Notes under the pieces: model-generated
The model's database searches: none
The model's input: only the letters and a program-made list of their open reading frames with translations
Told to the model about the DNA's origin: nothing
Position numbers and translations under genes: made by a program
Shown: piece after piece, positions 22,560 to 34,839 of the stretch
How the letters are laid out: each line of letters starts with the position of its first letter
Numbering within the stretch: position 1 is the stretch's first letter
Origin: Gnetum montanum
Lineage: Eukaryota > Streptophyta > Gnetopsida > Gnetales > Gnetaceae
NCBI GenBank assembly: GCA_015680685.1
Contig: MNCI01023402.1
Location: 116,752 to 180,751 of the forward strand
Direction: 5' to 3'
Length of the DNA: 64,000 nucleotides

Positions 22560-23500
22560 CCTAATGGATCAACATGACCAAAACTATCTCTTCATTCTTA
22601 GATGTTGGAGGGAAAAAATGTAAAATAATGGACTCCTCAAATAATGATTCGCAACCCATTAACAATACCACTAAAATGGGTGATCATGACAATGTTTTAC
22701 AATTTTACTTTCTTGAAGACATCTTTGATTAAAACGTTCAAACCTTTACCCATCTTTATGTAATTGGTTTTTTTTACTAGTAGGATTCCTCCTACCTCAG
22801 TTTTCTAGGAATGGGTCAAAAAGTTCTAGAAACCTCGTAACATTAGATTAACCCTGACTTCTAATATTATCAAAGGGTTTTTTCTTTTCACTTTTGAAAT
22901 TAAGGCTATGGTAGATTTCATGAAACAATAATCAATTTGGGACCTCTATGGATCTTTTTTAGTGCTTCAACCTTGGAAAGAGGATTTTGAGCCCAAAAAA
23001 GAAAGTAAAAGTATTTTGCCAGTTTGGATAGAATTTCTAGGGCTCCCTTCTCATTTTTCTCCTCATGTTGACATTCTTACTACGTAGGGTGGAGAGGTCA
23101 TTAGTATGGAGTCCTTTTCAGGTTTCCATTTAAGGCCAACTCAACGAGTGTGTGTTAAAATTGATATGTAAAAGCAACGTCCTAACTCATTGGAATTTAA
23201 TGTGAAAGGAAGGAATTTTGTTCAAAAAATTTCATATATAACACTTCCAAACCATTGTTATTATTGTATTGTGTCCAAAGTTATTGGCCAAGATTGAAGC
23301 CGAGAGAATTTTAGCAAAATAGGTTAGTAAAAAATTAAAAGATAAAAAATATATCTAATGATATAGGTAATGAAACTGTCAAGGTGCACTTGGCTAACCC
23401 TTCTTCTTCGAACCCCAAGATGTCAGATGCGGAAGATATGAATATTGAGGAAACCAATGTTACTAAGACTCCTCTTAACCAAGAAGGGGTCCCAGAAGAT
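22560..23500 (+). pseudogene. L1-type LINE ORF1 (DUF4283 and zinc-knuckle-like), decayed
   Basis: From about 22820 the frame reads 'GFFLFTFEIKAMVDFM', 'SIWDLYGSFLVLQPWKEDF', 'LPVWIEFLGLPSHF', 'VCVKIDM', then 'ISYITLPNHCYYC'. This is the plant L1 ORF1 pattern: F-x-F-x-x-x-x-x, W-V-x-x-x-x-LP and LPxHCxxC at the start of a CCHC finger. Stops and frame changes are present. ORF1 proteins of this type bind the LINE RNA. ORF2 follows at 23631. Confidence 0.72.
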
Positions 23501-23630
23501 GCTACTAGTGGCTAGGAGTGAGTTACCCAGAAATATTATGCCTCAGTCACACAAGATAATTATATCTTTAGTGATTTTCCTAAAGGGCACTGATCCCCAA
23601 TTGTTGCTAATGCTAATCTTCACATACACA

Positions 23631-26600
23631 ATGAAGTGTTGCTCATGGAATGTTAGGGGACTCTCAGATCCCCGTAAAAGATATATAGTCTAAGATTATA
23701 TTTGTAGGCATTCCCTCGATGTTGTTTGTATTCAAGAGGTTAAAATCCAAGGATGCCATCTTCAAACCTATTGTAAGAGTATTTTTCCCAATAGTTATTA
23801 TGTCTCTTCTCACCATGAACATGGCAAAGGGGGAGCTATAATTCTTCTTCACAGTAAGTGGTAGGAGTCTATTATTGATCATGATTATGATAATTTAGGG
23901 CATTGTTGTTGAGTTTGGTTATAGTACACTAATGAAACCTTAGGGATCATTTCCATTTATGCTCCTTGTAATCTTAATGATCAAAAGCTTTTTTGGAATT
24001 AGCTTGGGCACAACTTGCTTGCAGCTAATTGGATCATTATAGGAGACTTTAATATGATTGAGCATCCAAAGGATAATTTTGGAGGATAGAGAGGTGGTTT
24101 AGATGATAGGGAGCTTTCTGTTTAGCTTTCGTTAAAGAGAAAATTGAATTTTTAAGAAGCTAATGGAAACTACCCCTCTTGTAATACTTCTAATCAGTTT
24201 ACTTGGAGTAATGCTAGACATGGAGACTCCTACATTTCTTCTAGGTTGGATTAGATTTATCTATCTATGAATGCTTCTATTCAATTTACTACCATCAATG
24301 ATGCTTTTATTTAGGTAGATTATACCCAGGTTCTATCAGATCATTATCCTATTCACTTGTCTCTTTCCTTCTCTGGCTACTCCTACTCTTCCAATGACCT
24401 TTATATCTTTAACACTACTTTTCTTGGTAGTAGCTCTCTTTGCTCTTTATTAATGTAAATATGGAATCTGCATCCTAAACCCCTTGGAGAAGACAGTTGG
24501 ATTGATTGGTGGACTAATGCTTGTACTCGCCTTTAGCAATTTTTCAAACATGCGGGTAAATTGGTGGCTTCAAGATTAAATTCTCATAAGTCCAACCTTC
24601 ATAAGAAAATCTCCTTATTACAAAATGCCATTAATAAATGTGAAGCTACTGAGACCTAGTTCTATTGCTTACATATTACCAAGGAGAACATGCATATAAT
24701 GGATCACCATGAAGATAGAGGTGCTCAACTTCGTGCCCTTATTTCTTGGCTCTGCATGGGTGACTAGGCTACTAAAGGATTTTTTTATCTCCTTAAAGGG
24801 GGATACCCATTCCCTAAAAGCCTAGCTGTTCAAGTTGATGATAATATCTTTACCTTCAAGACTAACATTCTACAGGCTTTCTTTGAGTTCTACTCTCAAA
24901 TTTTTTGAAAAGAATATATTGATCCCATTGTAGTTAAAACTTGCTTAGGAGTTATTACTCCTTTTAGTCATTTCATGTTTGGTGATGCTTCTTTTCTTTT
25001 TAAATAGGATCTTGGTAAAGCTCTTCAACAACTCCACAATGGTAAAGCCCTTGGTATGGATGGTTTTCCTACATAATTTTTCAAGAAACTCTAGCCCATT
25101 CCTCAAGATACTGTCTATGGAGTGTATAAGGAAGCTCTTAGGAAAGGTTCCGTTGGCAAATTGATCAATGCTGGTATTATTAAGCTTTTACCTAGGTCAA
25201 GCGATCATATGTGCGTTAGCAACTAGCGCCCTATCACTCTTTTAAATGTTATCTACAAAATTGTTGTTAAAGCTAATGAGCGGCGAGGTACCCCTACACT
25301 CAACCATATGAATACGAGTGTTCACGCGCAATCCAGTTGAACTCCATGGACAGGCTAGTCATGGTATCTAGATAGTTACACGTTAATCGTAGTTTGTTGT
25401 CTTCCCACCTAGACTAGTATTTTCTTTGTCACATATGGTTTAGTCTAAAGTGCGGCGTATGATGTGATCCTAAATTAGTGCTACTCCTAGAGACAATGGA
25501 AAATAATCTTAATTAAACTAATGAGTAATAGGAAATGAAGTCTAAGCTAACCTATGTGTGATGAGCATCCGTTCCTTAATCATCCGTACACATCTTGGAC
25601 CTCGTGCATGACTACTACTGGGATTACCAAGCATAGATCCTACGTACGCTACTAGGTTACCAAGTAGTCACACTTAAATGCTTGTGATTAAGTTGTACTC
25701 ATTCCGCATTTAACAATAGGAATAGTAAATGATGATAAAGAAATATTAACTAAGAAAACAATAAATAACAATGACAATTAGTAATAATAATTAAACAATT
25801 AAAACTAAGTGAATGCTGCAATGATGAAGTAATCTCGATCTTTATTTCCAGTCATGTGCGCATCCAAGTACGTCACACTCGAATAAAGGTGCTGTACAAT
25901 TACAAGCATCACACTGCATGCATGCACTGGGAAAATATTCTAACTCCTACTGAAACAAAATGCAAGGGCTTCACTACAACTACTAGAAAGATACCTAGGT
26001 GTGGCGGAGGGCCACTTATTCATAGGCTAAAACAAGCTGATGCTCTTTAGCTCCTTTAGCTCCTTATTCTTTTATCCTGGTTGCTAATGCTCTTCAAGCT
26101 GTTCTTAGATCCCACAATGAATCTATAAGGCTAAGAGGTATCTCTCTTCCACAATAAAGAAAGGATCTTGCTTATAGCCAATTTGCATATAACACTTTTC
26201 TCACTTTACTTGAGGACCATAATAATTTTAACACTACCTTGGATTGCATTGATATCTATTGTAGAGCCTCAGGAGCTAAAATCAATTGGAACAAAACACA
26301 AGCTATTTGGTCTAACTTCTCTCCAAGGCCTACTTGGACTTATCATTTTAATATCAAGTGGCTTTCTCCTATGGATGTTTTCACCCTTTTGGGTATCCCA
26401 GTTGTTTTATTTTCCACTCCCACTACCTTATGGAATAATGTGGTGGAAAAAGTGAAGAATAAAGCTTTGAAATGGGCTTCTAAACCCTTATCTCTTACAA
26501 GTAGATTTATTGTAGTTAATCATATTTTGAGCTCTACTCACATGTACTACTCTTCCTTTATGGCTCCTTCCAAATCTTCCTTTCAATGCATCAACAAAAT

Positions 26601-27960
26601 TCTTAGGAATTTTTTATGGGGGAATAAGAATAATCGCAAAGCTTTTCATCGAGTTGGTTGGGATATCTACACTTTAAGCAAGGAACATTGGGGCTTAGGC
26701 CTCACCTTTATTGAGCACCAAGTATTCTTTTGGCCTCCAAGTGGATCACTCGTTGTATAGAAGGAGATGAAGATTGGAAGATGCTTTTTAGGCATAACAT
26801 TTCTTGTCTCGGTAATCACCATAGACGGAAAAACATTCATTGGAGCAATTGGATCATCAGCGGAGGTTCTTAGAAGATTATTGGTTCTTTCTTGTTCAAG
26901 CAAATTTGGCCGTGTTGGAGTCAACTTAAAGGCTTTTTGTAATGGAAACCTTCCTAGATAAGCTTGAACTCTTTGTCAATGCACTCCATCTGGTAATCTT
27001 CTATTTTTAAAAAGAGTTTGGGTTGTCTTTATGATGAATTCTCTCATAGAGCCAATCATTTTGTTGATCACAATCTCCATCATGCTGCTCAATTATTTAC
27101 TATTAGAAATGATTCTACTACCCTCTCTTGGCAACATGCCAAAGTAAAATGGGGGTTTCAAAGACAAGATACTCTTATTTACTGACACATTGAGCATGTT
27201 CTTTCCAACTTTGGTGTTCCTAAGTTGCATAATAATACTCCTTGGTATGATGATTGGTTTTGGCTTGATGGTTCCCCTTTGCATTCTTTACACTTTTCTA
27301 AAGCCAAATCTTGGTTTCATGCGCAAGAATTCCAACTCTCCACTTTAAATAGAAGATGGAGTGTGCATCTTTAGGATCACCATTGGGAAGCTATTTTTCA
27401 TCATGTTTGGACTTCTAAAGCCTGACCTAAGAACTGTTTCTTTTTTTGGTCCTTGATTCAACAAGGTCTTCCCATTGGACACAAGGCTTCACTTCTTAGG
27501 AGTTGATTGCCCTAAATGCACCATTTGTCAAGCTCATGACTCTTTTGTGCATATCTTTTGGGATTGCTTGTTTTCTCGAGAAATTTGGTAGTGGTGTCAA
27601 TCTCTTCAAGTTTTTATTCTTAACCATTATGTCAGTTTCCCTCTATGTATCTTCAAAAATGACTATGTTAAGCGACACTTTCAAAAAGCCTAGAAAATCC
27701 TTTTATTTAAGATTGTTTTCTTTATTTGGAAATGTCATCTACTAGACTAAATTTGACTATGGTATGAAATGCTCTATTGCTAGTAATGTTCAACTTCAAT
27801 GTCGAGAACTAGGCTTTAATATTACTTTTTCTTAAGCGATATCTTTTCTGAATTGCTTGTTTTGGTTTCATTTTTTAGCTTTCAACCAGGGATTGTCTTG
27901 TTGCAATCATCTCGCAACTTTGGGCTCTGTTAAAGCTTTGGTTTGAAGGTTTTTTTCTGC
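23631..27960 (+). pseudogene. L1-type LINE ORF2 (endonuclease, reverse transcriptase), decayed and interrupted
   Basis: The endonuclease starts 'MKCCSWNVRGLSDPRKR', with 'VVCIQEVKIQG', 'IIGDFNMIEHP' and a C-terminal 'VLSDHYPIHLSL' at 24330. The reverse transcriptase N-terminal half ('ITLLNVIYKIVVKA') ends at 25273, where an LTR piece is inserted. The frame resumes near 26033 with 'FILVANALQ', 'CRASGAKINWNKTQAIW' and 'LNGRFIVVNH'-like thumb motifs. The central RT palm is missing. A degraded C-terminal region follows to about 27960. Stops often stand at expected Gln (WN-stop-LG, GG-stop-RGG, SV-stop-LS). Confidence 0.78.
25274..26030 (-). repeat. Truncated LTR (family A/B relative) inserted in the LINE
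   Basis: It starts TAATGAGCGGCGAGGTACCC, a copy of the TGATGAGC LTR start. It is collinear with 17754-18612 and 10461-11394 up to the region just before the TATA-like block (near 26022). The U3 end and any internal sequence are missing, and a section of LINE reverse transcriptase is lost at the junction. Confidence 0.8.
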
Positions 27961-28500
27961 AAAGCTCACCTTAACAACCCACCCACCAGACAAAATTTGG
28001 TGCTGAACAGACTGAAACATTTAAATAAAAGGTTTGACAAAACTCATTCTTTCAACTTAAATATTTAAAATAAAAGGTTTGACAAAACTCTTCTTTCAAC
28101 TTAGCTTCCAAAATTTGCCATTCAATTTGAAAAAACCATGGGACCCTTCAAAGTTGGTCCCTTTTTCTCTGTTTTTGTGGTTGCAATGCTGATACATAAA
28201 GGAAATGGCGCATGAAATTTTCTTACTAGCGTGGTTTGTCTGTGTAAATGTTAAAACTGGGGCGCATCGACGTCTAAATCCAGATTGAGCGCATGGGGCG
28301 TTGTGATTTTGAACTCAAATTCTGTTGCTTATATTGATACGGCCACTACAAAAGGGGGGAGACGTTGTCTCTATCTTTGGCTCGAGCTCCAGGATGAAGC
28401 TGGTAATAAGTTCATATGATTTCCTTCTTGGTCTTTCATTGAAAAACCTCTTTGGTGCTTCAAAACTTTGATTCAGCTAATTGTTTTCGATCGATTGTTT
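27961..28500 (+). promoter_or_regulatory. Region upstream of the INTS9 start, with short direct repeat
   Basis: About 540 bp separate the LINE end from the first INTS9 exon. 28022-28105 holds two copies of 'ATAAAAGGTTTGACAAAACT' with 'CTTTCAACTTA' following. No clear TATA can be assigned. This is the candidate promoter and 5' UTR by position only. Confidence 0.35.
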
Positions 28501-28866
28501 ATGTATGTAAAAATATTGCGGACATGTTTGAATACGGGAAGCGGTTACCATTTTCCCGCGTGTTATTTGCTGCAACTATGCGGCGTACGCGTGCTGCTGG
28601 AATGTCCTCTGGATGTGTCATTCTTGCGCTTCTTTGCGCCTGCTAGTTTTGCTTATTGGAGAAGACAATATCCTTCAAATGGAAGCTTGAAAAGCAAACA
28701 ATTGGAAAAGGACCACTTCAAACCTTTGATTGTTGCGGAGCCATGGTACAAAACCGTGGGTTTGCAGATGGTTGATCCTGCGTCCATTGATTTGGTTTTG
28801 ATTTCCAGCCCCGCTGGATTCCTGGGCTTGCCATATCTGACTCGCAATCCAAATTTCTCTGCTAGG
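28501..28866 (+). CDS. INTS9: INTS9 exon 1
   Basis: The chosen ATG gives MYVKILRTCLNTGSGYHFP, which fits the usual N-terminus (short strand, then 'YLLQLCGVRVLLECPLDVSF'). It continues to 'PASIDLVLISSPAGFLGLPY', the lactamase-fold strand where catalytic relatives have the H-x-H-x-D-H motif. Here the His residues are absent, as expected for the inactive subunit. The exon ends AGG before a good donor, GTATGT. Confidence 0.75.
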
Positions 28867-29498
28867 GTATGTATGTTGTTTTGGTTGGTTAAGAATTTCT
28901 CATCCTTCCTGTTGGTTACTTTATCATTTTCTTTGTTAAATACATGACCAACATTTCCAGTACCACTGATTATTACATTAGAAGTACTAAGAAGGAAGCC
29001 AAAGCTGCAAAACTCATAATACTGCATAAATAATGCTGTGAGATATGGTAACATTTTAAATATAATGAAGGGGGATTCTATTTTATTGTCCTGACTATTA
29101 AATCCGTATCTTATTTAAATGGATATAGAACATGAATTTGATGTAATCTGGGAATAAATTTAACAGAGAAATAGGTAATGTATGTTTTTACATACATGCG
29201 TGTTATGACAAACTCTTTAATTTTCATCTCACCCCTGACTTCGTGGTTTACTTGAATGGGTGACTAAGAGCTATATCTTATCTTATTTGATTCCAATATG
29301 TGGATAGTATAAAATCAGAACTACCTAATCAAATACATATAATATATTAATTATTATTGCAAAGCAGTCATAGAGCTTACTTAGAATCAGCCATGTTTAC
29401 TTTCCATCTACGATTGTCATTAATTTGGATTGACTGAATGATAATTATTCACTGAGAAGTGAACAAATTTTTGTTGTGGTTTGTTTTCAATATTTCAG

Positions 29499-29713
29499 AT
29501 ATATGCAACTGAACCAGCAGCAAAGCTTGGTCACCTAATGATGAATGAATTAGTTGAATTGCATGTTGAGTTTATTAGGCTATATGGTCCACGATGCTGT
29601 ACAGAGCCTTCGTGGTCAGGCTATGATGAGCTAAAAGTGGAGCCACAACATTTAAAGGAAAGCATGCCGGGGGAATTAGGAGTTGAAATCAGGAATTGGC
29701 ACTATTTGTACAG
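29499..29713 (+). CDS. INTS9: INTS9 exon 2
   Basis: After TTTCAG the exon reads 'IYATEPAAKLGHLMMNELVE', joining in frame to '...NPNFSAR' of exon 1. This is the characteristic Y-A/M-T-E-P motif of the family. It ends in phase 2 at '...WHYLY' AG/GTATTT. Confidence 0.8.
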
Positions 29714-30512
29714 GTATTTTATAGCTACATATCTGGAACCGGATTGGCAGTCTTTACCGTGTTTGTGGTTGTCTTCTATTCTATGCCTGACATTTTTTCC
29801 CTTCTAACATATAAATTTTAGAGATCCTCATGTGGCTATGCTTTATGTTACTTTTTGGCAAAGTTGTTTCTACTGATCCTCACCGTTTCTGATACTGTTT
29901 CTAATTTCATTCTTTCAGTTTGCAATTCTGTTCCTAGAAAGTCTGCCGTATGATTTTCCCCCATAATGAATGTCTTAGTTCTGCATTTGAAATTTTGAAA
30001 GAAATAATTCTGTTAGCTGTACCTAAATTTGACAATAAATATGTACATGACAATTTCAAGGGCTGTTACTTTTAAAAGTTTTCATTTTTTTTACGTTTTT
30101 TGTCATTTCTTCACTTTATTGCAATGCATAATTCACTTAACTAGTTTGCTTATCTATGTTTGAATAGTGGGTGGTACAAAAATGAAGTTAATTTTCTAAA
30201 AATGCTAAATGTTATTTTATGAAGACTTTAAAATTTCTACTGAATACAATCCGGTGCCCATTACAATGATGTTCAAAAACGCTTAAAGCTTGATCAAACT
30301 TCTGTTAATTTTTACCTTTTTGTGTGAAGAAAATAGGATAGCTTTTTGATACACCTTGAACTTTGTTCCAAATTCTGTGTTCCATAGGATGGAATCAAGT
30401 TTCATATTGAAGTGTTTATTTATTTTAGATTTATTTCTACAACGGTTTCAAAAACCCCAAATTTGATGCATTTTTTATCACTGCCTTAATGAATAAATGT
30501 CTCATTTGACAG

Positions 30513-30777
30513 TGCTTTAGATGTAAAGGCATGCATGCAGCAAGTTATTCTACTTCATTTTGCAGAGGAGATGTCTTACAATGATAAACTTCTTGTTAAG
30601 CCAGTTAGTTCAGGGTTGGAAATTGGTGCTTCAAATTGGATACTGTCTAGCTTGACAAGAAGTGTAGCATATGTGACAAATGCTCTTCCTTTCTCAGGGC
30701 ATGCAATGCATCTAGATATTCACTCATTGATGGATGCAGATGGCTTTAGTGATCCTCCTTTATATTGTTCTACTTGA
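30513..30777 (+). CDS. INTS9: INTS9 exon 3 (3' edge uncertain)
   Basis: After TTTGACAG, 'SALDVKACMQQVILLHFAEE' follows, then 'PVSSGLEIGASNWILSSLTR' (the S-S-G-x-x-x-G-x-x-N-W motif). The frame stays open to a TGA at 30775. No convincing donor follows 'MDADG', and viral-type sequence begins within about 80 bp, so the true exon end may have been lost. Confidence 0.7.
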
Positions 30778-30857
30778 CTAATATCTTTTTTCATTTTTTC
30801 TTCAAGACCTTTTACTTCTTTTAAAAAATCTCTTAAAAATGATGCCAAGCAAGAATA

Positions 30858-32304
30858 ATGATGGCGTATCCTTTAAAATTGCAAAGGATACCTCCAGGAT
30901 TCATGGCATATCAAGAACTAAATCCAGGTGCCTTACCACTTATTAATATTGATTACACGCCGCCAAGAGAAATAATGCATACTCTAAAAAATTGGGTTGA
31001 ACATCTGATGATTGCAGCCAGTGCAGCACAAATAGAAGAAGAAACAGCTATTAGAGTTGGCATGAAGAGAACAGCAGGAAAAGTAAGATATTGGTGGGAT
31101 AATTCTACAGAAGAAGCAAAAACTCAAGTGATTGAAAGTGGTTATGAAGGTCTTTATACAACATTAGTTACAGAATTTTCTATTAAGCTTACAGATTATC
31201 TAACCATGAGTGATAAAATGATGCTAAGTCAAAAAAGGCTTCATCGGCTAGAAGATTTTGAAGAATACAGCGCAGAATATGCTAGAGAAGTGTATCGTCT
31301 TGCACTGCACAGAGATCCTCTAACAAATCATCTTTATTTGGGTTCCTTACCAAATCAATTAGGTCAGTTGGTTATGCATAATGTTTTAGCTAAAAATATC
31401 AACATCTCCTTTCGGTATTTTGTAGATGTTATTCATTTGGTTCAACAAGAAATACAGAAGGCATGCTACAATATTAGTCTGCAGAAGATCATTCCAAATG
31501 CTGCTATATGCAATAATATAGATGGAGTATATTATCGACCAAGGACATTGAAAAAGAAGAAAAGGTTTCCAAAAAGAAGGTTCAGAAGGTTTCCAACTAA
31601 TTCCAGACCTCAGAAATTTAGAAGACATAAGTTTATCAAGAGGAGAAAGTCCAGCAACAAAGGCAATGTATGCTGTTACACTTGCAAAGAAAAGGGTCAT
31701 TATGCATACGAGTGTCCTAAAAAGAAGACTCTAGGTAAAGTTAAAGCTTTTTATGCTGAATATGGAATTGAATGGGAGCCAATAGAGACCGAAGAAGATC
31801 TGTTACAGTCCTTAAACTCTGGCGAAAAGGTTTACCGAATCAAATAATTAGAAGACTCCAGCTCAGAAGCCTCAGAAGAAGAAGAACTAATTCCTGAAAT
31901 GAAAATGATGAAAAATAATATAGAAGAGGAAGAGGAAGATTGGAATAATACAGATCTAGAAATTTTACTTGAAGAAGAAGAATATGTGATCTCAGAACCA
32001 TTCAGCAACTCTAGTCAAGAACTTTATTCAACAGCATCAACAACTGAAAGCAGAATAAATCCTTTTGCCCAAGTATTTGAAGGAGAAACTAGTGGAAAAG
32101 TGGCTGATGATGAAGACACATTAGTAGATTCAAAAAATGTAAAGAGCATCTGCCTTTATTATCTGAAGAAGATTTCTCTGAAGAAGAAACAGAAGGAGAT
32201 CAGTCAATTCAGTCCAAAGTGCCAACCAAGTTCTTAATCACTCCTTATGATCACAAGAAGTCCAAGACTTTCAAGCCATTGCTAGATCTGAACAAACCTC
32301 CATG
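30858..32304 (+). pseudogene. Pararetroviral coat-protein-like region with CCHC knuckle and acidic tail
   Basis: The first open part (30858-31847) has an N-terminal helical half with 'KVRYWWDNSTEEA', then a very basic Arg/Lys-rich stretch (31540-31660). A zinc knuckle 'CYTCKEKGHYAYEC' (C-x2-C-x4-H-x4-C) is near 31675. A TAA at 31845 and a frame slip near 32150 interrupt it. The following 31850-32240 is Glu/Ser-rich acidic. Basic region plus CCHC is the hallmark of caulimovirid coat proteins, which package DNA and bind RNA. No upstream stop-free extension exists (TGA at 30840), so the 5' end is lost. Confidence 0.72.
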
Positions 32305-32362
32305 AGGTAGCAAGCCAGAAATTCCAAAATCCATTCTGCATCAAATTAAGAAGACAGTATCA

Positions 32363-32842
32363 ATGATATGTGTTATTATCATTCCTATCAGAATTGCTGT
32401 GGATGGAAAGGTTAAATGGAAAAAGTTTAATGCTTTCATTGATACTGGTGCTACACTAAATTTTGCACATCAAAAAGTGTTAGAAAACTGGGTAGATTCA
32501 TCAAGGCCGTTTAAGATAGATACTATGAATGGAATGAGATATCTTTCTAAATTTGCTTTAGATGTGCCTCTGAAGTTAGAAACAAGTTTGGTTGGTGAAA
32601 CTAATTTTGTGCAAATTAGTGATAGTGGATATGATGTTGGTTTAGGAGCTAATTTTCTTGACTTAGTGGCTCCTTACACAATTGGTAAAGAATTTTTGGT
32701 CATTACAGCTCAAGGAAAGAAGATTACAGTACCAATAATTCCTCCAGAATTAAGTAAGCCACATTTTGAACAAACAAGAAAGGTGAATCCATTCAAAACA
32801 GAAGTTAATCCCAACTTGACATCAATTATGGATAATATCTAG
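32363..32842 (+). pseudogene. Pararetroviral aspartic protease domain
   Basis: The active-site motif 'FIDTGATLNFA' (D-T-G) lies near 32437-32470, followed by a strand-rich region and 'DVGLGANFLDL', which corresponds to the usual I-I-L-G-x-x-F/W-L flap-side motif. The frame ends at a TAG (32840). The protease would release the polyprotein parts. A frame change separates it from the reverse transcriptase. Confidence 0.75.
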
Positions 32843-32886
32843 CAGAAAGAAGAAGCCAGGAAAAAGTATCAGATATATCTTAGAAG

Positions 32887-34113
32887 ATGTTGCAGTTTCA
32901 TTACCAATTGAATCATCAAAAGATTGAAGAAGTTACCGAGTTACTCAAGCAATGTTGTTGTGACCATCCATTGCAATTTTGGTCCAAAGACAGTCCACAT
33001 GCCTACATTCCCACGGCACATAAAATACCAGTACAAAGCAAAGCAATTCCAATGAGAAGACAAGATGAAGATGAAGTAAATCAGCAGATCACAGAATTTT
33101 TGGAAAAGAAGTTAATTAGACCTTCAATGTCTAATTATTCATGTGCTTGTTTTATTGTCCGCAACCATGCAGAAGTGAAAAGAGAAAAGACAAGAATGAA
33201 TGCACCAGCGCAGTTTCAATGTCGTATGGATTCTATTTTCAGTAAGTACAGAGACTTTATTGCCAATTACATAGATGATTTTCTCATATTCTCAGAATCA
33301 GTTGCTGAGCATTATGAACATCTGAAGATTTTTGCTAATCTATGTTTAGAACATGGAATTGGTTTATCTAATTCTGCACAGAAGTTTCAAGTTTGTTGTG
33401 AAAAGATTGATTTCTTGGGAGTTACCTTAGAAAAGGGAAAAATCCATATGTAGCCACATGTAATTCACAGAATTGAACAATTTCCAGATTAGTTAGAATC
33501 AAAAGAACAATGCATGAGATTTTTGGGTTGTGTCAATTATGTGGCCAGACATATTAGTCATTTTTCAGATAAAACTACAGCTATCAAAAGATGCAAGAAT
33601 GCTACACCATTTCAATGGTCAGCTGAAGCTACCAAGGAAGTAAAAGTGTTGAAGCAACTCTGCCAATCCTTGCCCCCACTAAAACCAATATTCAAAGGAT
33701 CGTTCATCCTGAATACGGATGCTAGCTTTGATGCTTGGGGAGTTGTTTTACTAAAGACTGGAAATAAAAGGTCAGAAGAGCCAATTTGTGCATATGCTTT
33801 AGGATGCTTTGCCAAGAATGAACTTAATTACTAGCCAACCGAGAAAGAAATCTTAGCAGCCATAAGAGGTTCAGAAAAATTTCATGTTTATTTGATAGGA
33901 GAAGCATTCATTCTAAGAACAGATTTCAGTAATTTGGCAACACTGATAAAAAGAAAAATTACAGCATCACCAAAATTACAAAGGTATGCTTGGTCGCAAT
34001 TTTTATTGTCACAATATGAATTTTCAGTTGAACAAATCTCTACCACAAATAATGCTCTTCCAAATGCATTAACAAGGGAAATGAAAAGTTTCATGCTTAG
34101 AGGAATAGCTTAG
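32887..34113 (+). pseudogene. Pararetroviral reverse transcriptase and RNase H, with internal deletion
   Basis: The N-terminal fingers end at about 33200. The sequence then jumps directly to a piece just before the catalytic 'YIDDFLIF' (near 33270), so roughly 80-100 residues, including the first catalytic Asp region, are missing. The thumb follows ('KIDFLGVTLEKGKIHM'), then RNase H with 'NTDASFDAWGVVL' near 33713 and 'RTDFSNLATLI' near 33920. TAG stops at 33451, 33493, 33832 and 34111 each stand where Gln fits. It is inactive. Confidence 0.78.
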
Positions 34114-34698
34114 TCCAGTTCAGGCGAATCGCCAACTCAAGGCGAAGAATGGAGAAATTGGCCATTGAATACCCTTGAGCAACGAGTTAATTGGTGCCGA
34201 AACATCACGACTTTGTTTCTACAAGAATTAACCAGCAGTGTTTCTAGGATGTATCCGAATCTAGATTTTTTTATCAATATGGCTGACAGAATTGATTGCA
34301 TTATCAACAATCTGAAATGGACAAGGATGGAACCAAGGATGTTGAAGCATCTCCAAGATCATGAAGTCCTTGACAATATCTTGTTGATCCGTCGACAGCT
34401 ATTCGCCAATCAATTTGCCCGTAACTTTCTCAATAATTTGCTGCAATGGAATGGATGGGAAAATGCTTTGTGCACGACTTTCCAGCGCATAAACCTTTTT
34501 GGCGAAGTCAATGTTTATCACAATGAAATAAAGGTTGAGCGACCTCCACTTCTTGATGATGATGACACGCAAGAAGATCCAAATTCACCACCAAGTCTAC
34601 TTGAAGAAATGGCACGTCTTGTTAGGAATTGTGCCGATTGTCAAAGGTCTAGAAGTAAAATGTGTAGTGTTCATAGAGCTATTCTCAAAGCTCTTTGA
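34114..34698 (+). pseudogene. Unassigned C-terminal domain of the pararetroviral polyprotein
   Basis: The RNase H frame continues past the TAG at 34111 for about 195 residues with no further stop until 34696. The region is helical in character ('RVNWCRNITTLFLQEL', 'ILLIRRQLFANQFARNFLNN'), then acidic ('LLDDDDTQEDPNSPP'). It ends with a C-x2-C-x7-C-x2-H arrangement at 34630-34674 ('NCADCQRSRSKMCSVH'). It has no integrase motif. I do not recognise a family; a separate small viral protein fused in frame is the alternative. Confidence 0.5.
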
Positions 34699-34839
34699 CT
34701 TGTTTGTTTGTCATATGTCAAAAGGTGTGTGTCAATAAGTGTGGTGTATGATTATAGACAAAGCGTGTGATGTACGCTGTCATAGTAAGTGTGTGATATA
34801 CGCATGTCCATCAATAATGTAGCTCGAACTTATCTAGAG

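Noticed and set aside
28653-29054. Minus-strand 133-codon frame across the first INTS9 exon
   Set aside because: Antisense of a well-supported exon and crosses its splice donor.
30858-34698. Interpretation as a Ty3 LTR retrotransposon
   Set aside because: There is no LTR pair, no integrase, and the basic-plus-CCHC coat region with promoter and new ORF downstream fits a caulimovirid-like genome better.
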